Shown here: positions 8,729 to 16,930 of the stretch, in pieces
Numbering within the stretch: position 1 is the first letter of the stretch
Layout of the letters: the number at the start of each line of letters is the position of its first letter
Assembly: GCF_900107395.1 (NCBI RefSeq)
Contig: NZ_FNPW01000013.1
Span: 1 to 64,000, forward strand
Length of the DNA: 64,000 nt
Direction of reading: 5' to 3'
Source: Pseudomonas sp. NFIX28
GTDB lineage: Bacteria; Pseudomonadota; Gammaproteobacteria; Pseudomonadales; Pseudomonadaceae
Made by a program: the position numbers and the translations under genes
The notes under the pieces: model-generated
What the model was told of the DNA's origin: nothing
What the model saw: only the letters and a program-made list of their open reading frames with translations
Databases searched by the model: none

Positions 8729-9679
8729 ATGCCCGCCACTGTTCTGGTCCTCGTCGAAACCATCAATGACTACCTGTCGATTCTGGAAAACCAGGGCTTT
8801 CACCTGATCCTCGCGCCGACGCCCAGCGAACGGGCGGCCGCCATTCACGCCCATGCCGGGCAGATCAACGCGGTGCTTACCCGCGGTCCGCTGGGCCTGA
8901 CCGCCGAGGAAATCGCCGCCCTGCCGCATCTGGAAATCATCTGTGTGATCGGCGCCGGCTACGAGCAGGTCGACCTGCAGGCGGCGAGCAACCGCGGGAT
9001 AGCCGTGACCAACGGTGCCGGGGTCAACGCCTCGTCGGTGGCCGACCATGCCATGGCCCTGCTGTTGTCGCTGGTGCGCGACATTCCCCGTGCCGATGCC
9101 GCCGTGCGTCGTGGCGAATGGCCGAAAGTCATGCGCCCTTCCCTGGCCGGCAAGCGCCTGGGGATCCTCGGTCTGGGCGCCGTCGGCCTGGCCATCGCCA
9201 AGCGCTGCGCCAACGGCTTCGACATGAGCGTCAGCTATCACAACCGGCAGATCCGCAGCGACGTGCCCTACAGCTTCTGCTCGACCCCGACCGAGTTGGC
9301 GCGGCATTCGGACTTTTTGGTCGTGGCCACGCCCGGCGGCATCGGCACTCACCAGCTGGTCGACAAGGCCGTACTGCAGGCCCTGGGCCCCGCGGGTTTC
9401 CTGGTGAACATCGCCCGCGCCAGCGTGGTCAACACCGCCGACCTGCTGCACGCCCTGGAGCAACGCAGCATCGCCGGCGCGGCCCTGGATGTGTTCGACG
9501 ACGAGCCGCGGGTGCCGGATGCCTTGAAGCCCCTGAACAATGTGGTGCTGACGCCACACGTCGCCGGGCTGTCGCCGGAAGCGACCCAGGCCACGGTGGA
9601 ACTGGTGGGCAAGAACCTGACGGCGCACTTCAACGGCCAGCCGCTGTTGACCCCGATCGCCCTGCCGGCCCCGAACTGA
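8729..9679 (+). CDS. D-isomer-specific 2-hydroxyacid dehydrogenase (GhrB-like)
   Basis: A 316-residue NAD(P)-dependent dehydrogenase. The substrate domain comprises residues 1-98 and the C-terminal tail. The Rossmann domain (about 99-285) has LGILGLGAVGLAIAKR (GxGxxG). The catalytic triad is visible as Arg in NIARASVVN, Glu in DVFDDEPRVP and His in LTPHVAGLSPEA. The ATG at 8729 follows CAGGAGA with good spacing; an upstream in-frame extension runs into the BIME array and is non-coding. Members reduce glyoxylate, hydroxypyruvate or 2-ketogluconate; the substrate cannot be settled from sequence. It is monocistronic, with a candidate hairpin terminator downstream. Confidence 0.92.
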   Translation: MPATVLVLVETINDYLSILENQGFHLILAPTPSERAAAIHAHAGQINAVLTRGPLGLTAEEIAALPHLEIICVIGAGYEQVDLQAASNRGIAVTNGAGVNASSVADHAMALLLSLVRDIPRADAAVRRGEWPKVMRPSLAGKRLGILGLGAVGLAIAKRCANGFDMSVSYHNRQIRSDVPYSFCSTPTELARHSDFLVVATPGGIGTHQLVDKAVLQALGPAGFLVNIARASVVNTADLLHALEQRSIAGAALDVFDDEPRVPDALKPLNNVVLTPHVAGLSPEATQATVELVGKNLTAHFNGQPLLTPIALPAPN

Positions 9680-9772
9680 ACCAGGCGCCGCCCAGGCCAT
9701 GCCTCGCGCTGGGCGCCATCGGCCGCTCTGCGGAAACAGCGCCGGGCGCCGCTCCGCTCGCAATGCTCATTC

Positions 9773-9812
9773 AGGCCCCGGGAACTGGACTAGAGTGAAG
9801 CCGGGGCCTTTC
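9773..9812 (+). terminator. candidate terminator hairpin
   Basis: 9-bp stem AGGCCCCGG / CCGGGGCCT with a 19-nt loop, followed by TTTC. The T-run is short, so this is tentative. It ends the dehydrogenase transcription unit before the next gene at 9948. Confidence 0.4.
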
Positions 9813-9947
9813 AAACGCTTGTATCAAAAGCAATGATTGCCCGGCAACACGCTCACCTATAAAGGCCTTCGGCGATTGTGGCCCCCAGGTGGGCGCATTA
9901 GATTAGCCAATAATCTCTGGCCTCCAGAATAAGCAGAAGGGATAAGC

Positions 9948-11015
9948 ATGGCGCTTACTGACCAGTCCACCCGCACTCGCTCCGGCGAGGAACTCGATGC
10001 CAACCTGATCGATCCGTATCTCAAGGCGCACATTCCGGGCCTGACCGGCACCCCGCGGATCAGCCAGTTTCCGGGCGGTGCTTCGAACCTGACCTACCTG
10101 CTGGAATACCCGGGACAGGAATTCGTCCTGCGCCGCCCGCCCTTCGGCCACAAGGCCAAGTCGGCCCACGACATGGGCCGCGAATACCGCATTCTCAACC
10201 AACTCAAGGACGGCTTTCCGTATTGCCCGAAAGCCTACGTGCACTGCACCGACGAATCGGTGATCGGCGCCGAGTTCTATGTGATGGAACGGGTCAAGGG
10301 CATCATCCTGCGCTCCGACCTGCCGCCGGAACTGGGTTTCGACGCGGTCAGGACCGAAGCCCTGTGCAAGAGCTTTATCGACAAGTTCGTCGAACTGCAC
10401 CGCGTCGACTACCAGGCCTGCGGCCTCAGCGACCTGGGCAAGCCCGAAGGTTATGTGCAGCGCCAGATCAAGGGTTGGAGCGACCGCTACGAGAAAGCCC
10501 TGACCCCTGATGCGCCGAAGTGGGAAGCGGTCAAGGCCTGGCTCAACGACAAGATGCCGGCCGATCACCCGACCTCGAGCATCGTGCACAACGACTACCG
10601 CTTCGACAACGTGATCCTCGACCCGGCCAACCCGATGCAGATCATCGGCGTGCTGGACTGGGAACTGACCACCCTCGGCGACCCGCTGATGGACCTGGGC
10701 AACACCCTGGCCTACTGGATCGAGGCCAGCGACCCGGCGCCGGTGCAACTGATGCGCCGCCAGCCGAGCAACGCCCCGGGCATGCTGACCCGCCAGCAGT
10801 TCGTCGACTACTACGCCGAACGCGCCGGCATCCAGATCGGCAACTTCGACTTCTACTACACCTACGGCCTGTTCCGCCTGGCCGGCATCGTGCAGCAGAT
10901 CTACTACCGCTTCTTCCATGGCCAGACCCAGGACAAACGCTTCGCGCAGTTCATTCACATGAACAAGTTGCTGGAGCAGATGAGCCTGCAAGTCATCGAC
11001 AAATCCAGCCTCTGA
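9948..11015 (+). CDS. phosphotransferase-fold protein (APH family, ACAD11-N-like)
   Basis: A 355-residue protein of the aminoglycoside-phosphotransferase / choline-kinase fold. It shows the nucleotide-binding lobe start FPGGASNLTYLLEY, the FVLRRPP lysine-region segment, the Brenner motif SIVHNDYRFDNVILDP (catalytic Asp and metal-binding Asn) and GVLDWELTTLGDPLMDLG. It resembles the N-terminal kinase domain of ACAD10/11, which in other organisms phosphorylates 4-hydroxyacyl-CoA before dehydration. An antibiotic-resistance role is unlikely. The gene is followed after 44 bp by an SDR gene, a pairing common in Pseudomonas. A role in acyl-CoA or 4-hydroxy acid catabolism is inferred, not shown. 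AAGGGATAAGC precedes the ATG. Confidence 0.85.
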   Translation: MALTDQSTRTRSGEELDANLIDPYLKAHIPGLTGTPRISQFPGGASNLTYLLEYPGQEFVLRRPPFGHKAKSAHDMGREYRILNQLKDGFPYCPKAYVHCTDESVIGAEFYVMERVKGIILRSDLPPELGFDAVRTEALCKSFIDKFVELHRVDYQACGLSDLGKPEGYVQRQIKGWSDRYEKALTPDAPKWEAVKAWLNDKMPADHPTSSIVHNDYRFDNVILDPANPMQIIGVLDWELTTLGDPLMDLGNTLAYWIEASDPAPVQLMRRQPSNAPGMLTRQQFVDYYAERAGIQIGNFDFYYTYGLFRLAGIVQQIYYRFFHGQTQDKRFAQFIHMNKLLEQMSLQVIDKSSL

Positions 11016-11059
11016 CCGCGGCCCCGATCGCTCCCAAGGCCCCATAACAAGGAAAAACC

Positions 11060-11827
11060 ATGTCCAAGACTCAGTTGTTCGACCTCGACGGCAAGATCGC
11101 TTTCGTCTCTGGCGCCAGCCGCGGCATCGGTGAAGCCATCGCCAAGCTGCTGGCCCAGCAAGGCGCCCATGTAATCGTCTCGAGCCGCAAGCTCGAAGGC
11201 TGCCAGCATGTGGCCGACGCGATCGTCGCCGCCGGCGGCAAGGCCACCGCCATCGCCTGCCATATCGGCGAGATGGAGCAGATCAGCCAGGTATTCGCCA
11301 ACATCCGCGAACAGTTCGGGCGCCTGGACATCCTGGTCAACAACGCCGCCACCAACCCGCAATTCTGCAACGTGCTGGACACTGACCTGGGTGCCTTCCA
11401 GAAAACCGTCGACGTGAACATCCGCGGCTATTTCTTCATGTCGGTGGAAGCCGGCAAGCTGATGCGCGACAACGGCGGCGGCAGCATCATCAACGTGGCC
11501 TCGATCAACGGCGTGTCGCCCGGCATCTTCCAGGGCATCTACTCGGTGACCAAGGCGGCGGTGATTAACATGACCAAGGTCTTCGCCAAGGAATGCGCGC
11601 AGTTCGGCATCCGCTGCAACGCCCTGCTGCCGGGCCTGACCGACACCAAGTTCGCCTCGGCGCTGGTGAAGAACGACGCCATCCTCAAGACCGCCCTGGC
11701 GCAGATCCCCCTCAAGCGCGTGGCCGACCCGAGCGAAATGGCCGGCGCCGTGCTCTACCTGGCCAGCGATGCCTCGAGCTACACCACGGGCGTAGCGCTG
11801 AACGTGGACGGCGGCTTCCTTTCCTGA
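11060..11827 (+). CDS. short-chain dehydrogenase/reductase (SDR)
   Basis: A 255-residue classical SDR. It has the cofactor motif VSGASRGIGEAIAK (TGxxxGxG type), the NNAA motif in DILVNNAATNPQF, catalytic Ser in INVASINGVSP and the YxxxK motif in IYSVTKAAVINM. PG appears in NALLPGLTDT and the C-terminus ends YTTGVALNVDGGFLS. In that active-site motif the tyrosine is followed by Ser-Val-Thr-Lys, as required. AAGGAAAAACC precedes the ATG. It is likely co-transcribed with the phosphotransferase-fold gene upstream and would oxidise or reduce a hydroxyl/keto group on the same substrate (inference). Confidence 0.92.
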   Translation: MSKTQLFDLDGKIAFVSGASRGIGEAIAKLLAQQGAHVIVSSRKLEGCQHVADAIVAAGGKATAIACHIGEMEQISQVFANIREQFGRLDILVNNAATNPQFCNVLDTDLGAFQKTVDVNIRGYFFMSVEAGKLMRDNGGGSIINVASINGVSPGIFQGIYSVTKAAVINMTKVFAKECAQFGIRCNALLPGLTDTKFASALVKNDAILKTALAQIPLKRVADPSEMAGAVLYLASDASSYTTGVALNVDGGFLS

Positions 11828-11844
11828 CCCTCTCTTCGCCACAA

Positions 11845-11873
11845 AAAAAGGCAGCCTGCGGGCTGCCTTTTTC
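11845..11873 (+). terminator. Rho-independent terminator of the SDR operon
   Basis: Stem AAAGGCAGCC / GGCTGCCTTT with a 4-nt TGCG loop and flanking A-run and T-run, 17 bp after the SDR stop codon. Confidence 0.93.
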
Positions 11874-11891
11874 ATGTCCGCCAAGCCAGCC

Positions 11892-11983
11892 GCAGGAGCG
11901 AAGCTTGCTCGCGAATGGGGCGCGCAGCGGCCCAATGGCGGCGGCACTGCATGTGCCCTTTCGCGAGCAAGCTTCGCTCCTAC
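11892..11983. repeat. BIME (paired REP palindromes)
   Basis: Inverted arms GGAGCGAAGCTTGCTCGCGAA and TTCGCGAGCAAGCTTCGCTCC flank a 45-bp GC-rich spacer. Confidence 0.9.
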
Positions 11984-12018
11984 GTATAGGCGTCGCCATA
12001 TAGGCGTCGCTGGAGAAA

Positions 12019-12066
12019 TGAATATTTATTCCACCAATTGCAATTAGGGAATATTTATTCCATAAA
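12019..12066 (+). promoter_or_regulatory. promoter with two IolR-type operators
   Basis: TGAATATTTATTCC (12019-12032) and GGAATATTTATTCC (12048-12061) are 29 bp apart start to start. Both fit the GGAA-N6-TTCC motif described for rhizobial IolR repressors. The second copy fills the spacer between a -35-like TTGCAA (12038-12043) and a -10-like CATAAA (12061-12066), spacing 17, a classic repressor position. A matching pair occurs in the iolC/iolR intergenic region near 52.1 kb. Confidence 0.72.
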
Positions 12067-12106
12067 TAGTCTTCCTTACAACAACAATTCTGCAAGGGGT
12101 CCGGCT

Positions 12107-13213
12107 ATGGGTGAACTGGGAATAGGCTTGATCGGCACCGGCTTCATGGGGCGAGCCCATGCGCTGGCGTTCCGCAATGTCAGCGCGGTGTTCGAGTTGC
12201 CGGTGCGCCTGCACCTGGCGGCGCTGGCCGATGCCGACAGCCAGCGCGCCGAGCACTGCGCCGCGGCCTGGGGTTTTGCCCGAGCCCATGGCGACTGGCA
12301 ACGGTTGATCGACGACCCGGCGGTCGACCTGGTTGCGATCACCACGCCCAACCACCTGCACTTTCCCATGGCCATGGCCGCGCTGAAGGCCGGCAAGGCG
12401 GTGTATTGCGAAAAGCCCCTGGCGGTCAGCGTCGAACAGGCGCAGCAGATGCAGCAAGCGGCGAAGGCCGCCGGGGTGGTCACCCGGGTCGGCTACAACT
12501 ATCAGCACAACCCGATGATCGTGCAGGCCAAGGCGCTGATCGACAGCGGCGAACTGGGGGAAATCGTCAGCTTCCAGGGTGAGTTCAGCGAAGACTTCAT
12601 GGCCGCCCCCTCCTCGCCCTTCTCCTGGCGCTGCGACCCGCAGCATGCCGGCGGCGCCCTGGCCGACCTGGGCAGCCATTTGCTGGCTATGGCGCGGTAT
12701 CTGCTGGGCGATATCGAGGCGGTCTGCGCCGACACCCAGACCGTGCACCACCAGCGCCCGGCCAGCGCCGGCAGCCACGAGCGGCGCCCGATCGCCGTGG
12801 ACGACCAGGCCCACGCCCTGCTGCGCTTTGCCAGCGGCGCTCGCGGCACCTGCAGCAGCAGTTGGCTCAAGCACGGCTACAAGAACCACCTGAGTTTCGA
12901 GATCAGCGGCACCCGCGGCACCCTGGCCTTCGACCAGGAACGCCTCAACGAACTGCGCCTGTACCGGGCCGGCGATAGCGGCTTCCAGCGCCTGCTGGCC
13001 GGGCCCGCCCTGCCCGGCTACGCCGCCTTCAGCCCGGCCCCGGGGCATCAACTGGGCTACAACGAACTCAAGACCCTGGAAGTACACGAACTGATCATGG
13101 CCCTCGGCGGCCACGGGCAAGGCGGGACCGATTTTGCCGAGGCCTTGCAGGTCGAGCGCCTGGCGGCGGCGATCCGCCTTGCCGCCGCCGAACAGCGCTG
13201 GGTGACCCTGTAG
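12107..13213 (+). CDS. Gfo/Idh/MocA-family oxidoreductase, probable inositol-regulon member
   Basis: A 368-residue NAD(P)-dependent dehydrogenase. The Rossmann motif GLIGTGFMGRAHA is at residues 7-19, the family EKP motif is in YCEKPLAVS near residue 105, and the C-terminal alpha/beta domain has HAGGALADLGSHLLAMARYL, with the GSH histidine usual in this family. The ATG at 12107 follows GCAAGGGG. The substrate is not fixed by sequence. The upstream operators match the one at the iol locus 40 kb away, so oxidation of an inositol stereoisomer or inositol derivative is a reasonable inference. It stands alone, with no terminator recognised; the convergent neighbour ends 104 bp downstream. Confidence 0.88.
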   Translation: MGELGIGLIGTGFMGRAHALAFRNVSAVFELPVRLHLAALADADSQRAEHCAAAWGFARAHGDWQRLIDDPAVDLVAITTPNHLHFPMAMAALKAGKAVYCEKPLAVSVEQAQQMQQAAKAAGVVTRVGYNYQHNPMIVQAKALIDSGELGEIVSFQGEFSEDFMAAPSSPFSWRCDPQHAGGALADLGSHLLAMARYLLGDIEAVCADTQTVHHQRPASAGSHERRPIAVDDQAHALLRFASGARGTCSSSWLKHGYKNHLSFEISGTRGTLAFDQERLNELRLYRAGDSGFQRLLAGPALPGYAAFSPAPGHQLGYNELKTLEVHELIMALGGHGQGGTDFAEALQVERLAAAIRLAAAEQRWVTL

Positions 13214-13300
13214 CCTGCTGAGCCAAGGCGAAGCTGCGAAAAGGTCCGCAGGATCTTGCTGGCGGCCTCAGGATCGCGGCGTCTGCTGCGCAGCCGTTCG

Positions 13301-13322
13301 CAACCTGCGGCAGCGGCTACAG
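13301..13322. repeat. half REP of the GTAGCCGCTGCC family
   Basis: A single arm TGCGGCAGCGGCTACAGG sits in the short convergent gap between the Gfo/Idh gene and the FAD/NAD(P) gene, overlapping the latter's stop. The full paired form occurs at 14942, 41859 and in the 45.2-45.8 kb array. Confidence 0.6.
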
Positions 13323-14753
13323 GGGTAATGCCGCTAGGCGTACGGCCAGAGCCTTGGCTTGCAGGGCCACATCGGTCACCGCGGTGCTTTCCCACCACAT
13401 GCCGCGCAACGGCGGGCCCATGGCGAACAGCCGGCTGGCGACCTGCCCCTGGGCATCCACCACCGCGCCACCGGGGTCGGCACAGATTCCCAGGGCCAGC
13501 GGCCCCGGCTGGATCAGGCCGCGGGCCAGCAACTGTTGCGGCAAGGGCCGAGCGACCCGGCGCCAGTCGTATTCGATGCCGCTGGAATTGATCAGCGCAT
13601 CGCCGACGACCCAACCGGTGTGCGCTTCGCCACGGCGGCGGATGCAAATCGCCAGGCGCCCACCCGCCGAGGGCTGCAACCCTTTGAAGGACGCGGCATG
13701 GATGCGCAACCGCCCTTCGCCGTGCAATCGCGCCACCAACTCGGCGCTCAAGGGCGGCGAACGGTGATGATGGCTTTCCCACCAGGGCCGCACATGGCGC
13801 ACGAACTGCCGGCGCTGCACATCCGTGGCCTGGCTCCACAAACGCCCGATATGCGCGCGCACGGTGTCCAGCGGCGCCTGCCAGTCCACGCCGGCCACCA
13901 GCGCCGCGCGGCATTGTCCACGCAACGCGCGCAGCAACTGGCGCGGGGTGCGCAGGCTTGGATCCTCGGCGAGAAAATCCACCCAGGCCGGTGGCTGGCG
14001 CCGCACGTGGGGCAACAGGCCGTGACGCGAGAACACCTCAATCGGCCCACGATGTCCGGCCTGCTCCAACGACACCACGGCATCGACCATGGTCAGCCCG
14101 GAACCGATGATCAGCACGGTCGCCTGCGGGTCGAGTTGCGCCATGGCCGACACATCCCAGGGATCGACCGCCGCGGCGTTGAGGCCGCTGGACTGGGTCT
14201 GCGGCGTGCGCGCCGCCGGAAACATGCCGGTGGCCAGCACGGCGCATGCGCCGCGCAGTTGCTGGCCGTCATCCAGGCTCAGCAAGGCTGAGTCGGCAGC
14301 GACCTGCAGGTCCACCACCTCGGCGCGCACATGTTCCACCGTCGAACCCTGCTGGGCACCGATCGCCTGGGCCTCGGCCAACCGCTGCTGCACGTACAGG
14401 CCGAAGATCCCACGGGGCGGGAACAGCTCGCTGATCGGCACAGGCTGCTGCTTGGACTCCGGCCAGCCGCCGGCGGCGATGTAGTCGGTCAGCCACTGGG
14501 TCAGGTCGTCGGCATTGTCCGGGTCGACGCTCATGCGCGCGGCGTTGCCGTTCAGGGTGTGGCCCAGCTCGACGGCGCTGTAGGCCTCGCCGCGCCCCAG
14601 TTCGCTACGCGGTTCGATCACCAGCACCTGGCGCCGGCCCGGCAGGCGCAGCAGGTGTGCGGCGAGCAAGGCGCCGCTCAGGCCGCCCCCGACAATCAGC
14701 ACATCGGCGTCACGGATGGCGCCGGTCGCCTGTCCGTCGTGTGTTTGGCTCAT
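13317..14753 (-). CDS. FAD/NAD(P)-binding protein (COG4529-type)
   Basis: A 478-residue flavoprotein-like oxidoreductase. An N-terminal FAD motif VLIVGGGLSGALLAAHLL is preceded by about 15 polar residues. A second dinucleotide motif VLIIGSGLTMVDAVVSLE lies near residue 215, and GHTLNGNAARMSVDP and the C-terminal LALGICADPGGAVVDAQGQ segment are typical of this family of uncharacterised monooxygenase-like proteins. No membrane segment is seen. It lies 271 bp downstream of the LLM monooxygenase on the same strand, with a palindromic repeat between. It may belong to the same organosulfur unit or be expressed separately. Function beyond redox chemistry is unknown. Confidence 0.82.
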   Translation of the reverse strand: MSQTHDGQATGAIRDADVLIVGGGLSGALLAAHLLRLPGRRQVLVIEPRSELGRGEAYSAVELGHTLNGNAARMSVDPDNADDLTQWLTDYIAAGGWPESKQQPVPISELFPPRGIFGLYVQQRLAEAQAIGAQQGSTVEHVRAEVVDLQVAADSALLSLDDGQQLRGACAVLATGMFPAARTPQTQSSGLNAAAVDPWDVSAMAQLDPQATVLIIGSGLTMVDAVVSLEQAGHRGPIEVFSRHGLLPHVRRQPPAWVDFLAEDPSLRTPRQLLRALRGQCRAALVAGVDWQAPLDTVRAHIGRLWSQATDVQRRQFVRHVRPWWESHHHRSPPLSAELVARLHGEGRLRIHAASFKGLQPSAGGRLAICIRRRGEAHTGWVVGDALINSSGIEYDWRRVARPLPQQLLARGLIQPGPLALGICADPGGAVVDAQGQVASRLFAMGPPLRGMWWESTAVTDVALQAKALAVRLAALPL

Positions 14754-14941
14754 GCAGTTCTCACGGGTCAGTATCTGCCTGGGTAGAAGTCGCGCGGATC
14801 GCCCCGGGCCAGCCGCTCATTGGCCGTTCGGAGCATGCCACGCGCCCGGTATCGAGGCCTTGGAGGCGTACTTGTGCGCCACATTAATAGTTTGTTCGGC
14901 GATCCGAAAGCGCGCTCGCGCCTGGCTGGATGGCAACCTCC

Positions 14942-15028
14942 GTAGCCGCTGCCGCGGGCTGCGATCGACCGGAACGGTCGCGACGGTGCTCCCGCATATT
15001 GCAGATCGCAGCCAGCGGCAGCGGCTAC
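14942..15028. repeat. palindromic repeat, GTAGCCGCTGCC family
   Basis: Inverted arms GTAGCCGCTGCCGCGGGCTG and CAGCCAGCGGCAGCGGCTAC flank a CG-rich spacer. This second REP-like family differs in sequence from the GTAGGAGC family. The right arm supplies the stop codon of the LLM monooxygenase gene. The rest of the 14754-14941 gap shows no gene. Confidence 0.82.
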
Positions 15029-16443
15029 AGGGAAGGCTCCCGCACCGAAGCCACCTCCCGCGCCTGCCGGTGCAAGGCCGCCAGGTCGCGATAGGCGCTG
15101 CCCGGGTGATTGCGCGGCAAGCGCGGCCCGGCGCCGAACAGCTTCTCGCGCAAGGTGCCGGGGGCGTATTCGGTCTTGTACACACCGCGCTTCTGCAGCT
15201 CCGGCACCAGCAACTCGACGGCGTCGACAAAGGTCTCGTGGGTCAGCGCATAGGCCAGGTTGAAGCCGTCGACATCGGTGTCCTCGACCCACTCCTGGAG
15301 CAGGTCGGCCACGGTCTCCGGGCTGCCGACGAACAGCGGGCCAAAGCCGCCGATGCCGACCCAGTCCGCCAGCTCATGGGGCGTCCAGACCTTGTTCGGG
15401 TCGGCGCTGGAGAAGGCTTCCACCGCCGACTGGATGGCGTTGGTGTGCACATGCTTGAGTGGCTCGTCGGGCCTGAACTGGCTGAAGTCGATGCCGGTCC
15501 AGCCGGAAATCAGCGCCATGGCGCCTTCGTAGCTGACCCAGGACTTGTATTCCTCGAACTTGGCCCTGGCCTTGGCGTCGGTCTCGCCGAGGATCACCGT
15601 CTGCAGGTTGAAAATCAGGATCTGCGCCGGGTCGCGCCCGGCCTCGGCGGCCCGGCGGCGGATATCGGCCACGGTCTTCTTCAGCAGCACCCTGGACGGC
15701 GCGGCGACAAACACGCACTCGGCCTGCTCGGCGGCGAACTGCTTGCCGCGGCTCGACGCGCCGGCCTGGTAAAGCACCGGGGTGCGTTGCGGTGAAGGCT
15801 CGCAGAGGTGGATGCCCGGGACCTGGAAGTGCTGGCCGAAGTGCCGGATCTCATGGATCTTGCTCGGGTCGCTGAAAATCCGCCGCTCCCGGTCGCGCAG
15901 CACCGCGCCCTCTTCCCAACTGCCTTCCCAGAGCTTGTAGCAAACCTCTAGGTATTCCTCGGCGTAGTCGTAGCGGGCGTCGTGCTCGGCCTGGGTTTTC
16001 TGCCCTAGGTTCCTGGCCCCGCTTTCCAGGTAGGAGGTGACGATATTCCAGCCAGCGCGGCCGCGGGTCAGGTGGTCGAGGGTCGAAAGACGCCGGGCAA
16101 AGGGATAAGGATGCTCGAACGACAGCGACGCGGTCAGGCCGAAGCCCAGGTGCTCGGTGACCAGGGCCATGGGCGGGATCAGTTGCAGCGGGTCGTTGAC
16201 CGGTACCTGGGCCGCCTGGCGGATCGCCGCCTGGCCGTTGCCCTGGTAGACGTCGTAGATGCCCAGCACATCGGCGATAAACAGGCCGTCGAACTTGCCG
16301 CGTTCGAGGATCCGCGCCAGGTCGGTCCAGTATTCGAGGTCCTTGTATTGCCAGGAGCGATCCCGCGGATGCGCCCACAGGCCCGGCGACTGGTGGCCGA
16401 CGCAGTTCATGTCGAACGCGTTGAGACGGATTTCCCGAGGCAT
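15025..16443 (-). CDS. LLM-class FMN-dependent monooxygenase (NtaA/SnaA/DszA type)
   Basis: A 472-residue flavin-dependent monooxygenase of the nitrilotriacetate/desulfurisation branch of the bacterial-luciferase-like superfamily. Typical segments are LNAFDMNCVGHQSPGLWAHP, KFDGLFIADVLGIYD, FGLTASLSFEHPYPFARRLS, LTRGRAGWNIVTSYLESGAR and TPVLYQAGASSRGKQFAAEQ. It uses FMNH2 supplied by a reductase. The expected role is oxidative release of sulfite or amine from organosulfur or chelate substrates (inference, supported by the adjacent SfnB gene). The ATG at 16443 shares one base with the stop of the upstream gene (TGATG), indicating translational coupling. The stop codon falls inside a palindromic repeat, and the C-terminal 30 or so residues are basic and less typical. 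Confidence 0.88.
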   Translation of the reverse strand: MPREIRLNAFDMNCVGHQSPGLWAHPRDRSWQYKDLEYWTDLARILERGKFDGLFIADVLGIYDVYQGNGQAAIRQAAQVPVNDPLQLIPPMALVTEHLGFGLTASLSFEHPYPFARRLSTLDHLTRGRAGWNIVTSYLESGARNLGQKTQAEHDARYDYAEEYLEVCYKLWEGSWEEGAVLRDRERRIFSDPSKIHEIRHFGQHFQVPGIHLCEPSPQRTPVLYQAGASSRGKQFAAEQAECVFVAAPSRVLLKKTVADIRRRAAEAGRDPAQILIFNLQTVILGETDAKARAKFEEYKSWVSYEGAMALISGWTGIDFSQFRPDEPLKHVHTNAIQSAVEAFSSADPNKVWTPHELADWVGIGGFGPLFVGSPETVADLLQEWVEDTDVDGFNLAYALTHETFVDAVELLVPELQKRGVYKTEYAPGTLREKLFGAGPRLPRNHPGSAYRDLAALHRQAREVASVREPSL

Positions 16444-16919
16444 CAAACAGCACTCCTGAAGCTGGGCGGCACCACGCCGTTGAGGCGGTAGTTGCCGATC
16501 AACGAGTATTTCCAGCGCAACGGCCCATCCAGCTCAGCGGGCAGCGGGCTGCGCTGGCCGCTCAGCTCGAACTCGGCGTTGCTCACCGCGAGCAGCGCCT
16601 CGCGGCTGGCGATGGCCGCCTCGGCCTGGGCCACGCCGATTTCGGCGACATCGCCCGCGCTGGCGAGCAAAGCCTGCGCCCGTTCCTGCAAGGCAGCGGC
16701 GACTTCGATGCGGATCAGCAGGTCGCCAAAGCGGCTGATCACATAAGGGTCGTCGCTGGCCCTGGCCACGCCGCTACCGGGCCAGGGCTTGGCCTGTTCA
16801 CGAACAAACTCGAGGGTCGACTGCAGCAGCTCGCGGGCGCGGCGCAGTTCGTCGAGGCGTGGCTCGGACTGTTCATGGGCGCGCTTGTCATGGGCGGCCG
16901 CTTGGCTCAATGCATTCAT
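16443..16919 (-). CDS. short acyl-CoA-dehydrogenase-like C-terminal domain protein
   Basis: A 158-residue, almost entirely helical protein. Its C-terminus RWKYSLIGNYRLNGVVPP parallels RWKYHLIGNFLLNGIKPA at the end of the SfnB protein encoded immediately upstream. The region LLIRIEVAAALQERAQALL resembles the C-terminal four-helix domain of DszC/SfnB flavoproteins. The N-terminal and middle (FAD/acyl) domains are missing. It has its own ATG and GAGGAAT ribosome binding site 11 bp after sfnB and is translationally coupled to the monooxygenase gene, so it does not look like random debris. It may be a partner subunit or a remnant of a duplicated gene. Confidence 0.75.
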   Translation of the reverse strand: MNALSQAAAHDKRAHEQSEPRLDELRRARELLQSTLEFVREQAKPWPGSGVARASDDPYVISRFGDLLIRIEVAAALQERAQALLASAGDVAEIGVAQAEAAIASREALLAVSNAEFELSGQRSPLPAELDGPLRWKYSLIGNYRLNGVVPPSFRSAV

Positions 16920-16930
16920 GGGGCGATTCC

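Noticed and set aside
9948..11015. Aminoglycoside resistance gene
   Set aside because: The kinase fold matches, but overall features resemble the ACAD10/11 N-terminal family and it is paired with an SDR, so resistance is unlikely.
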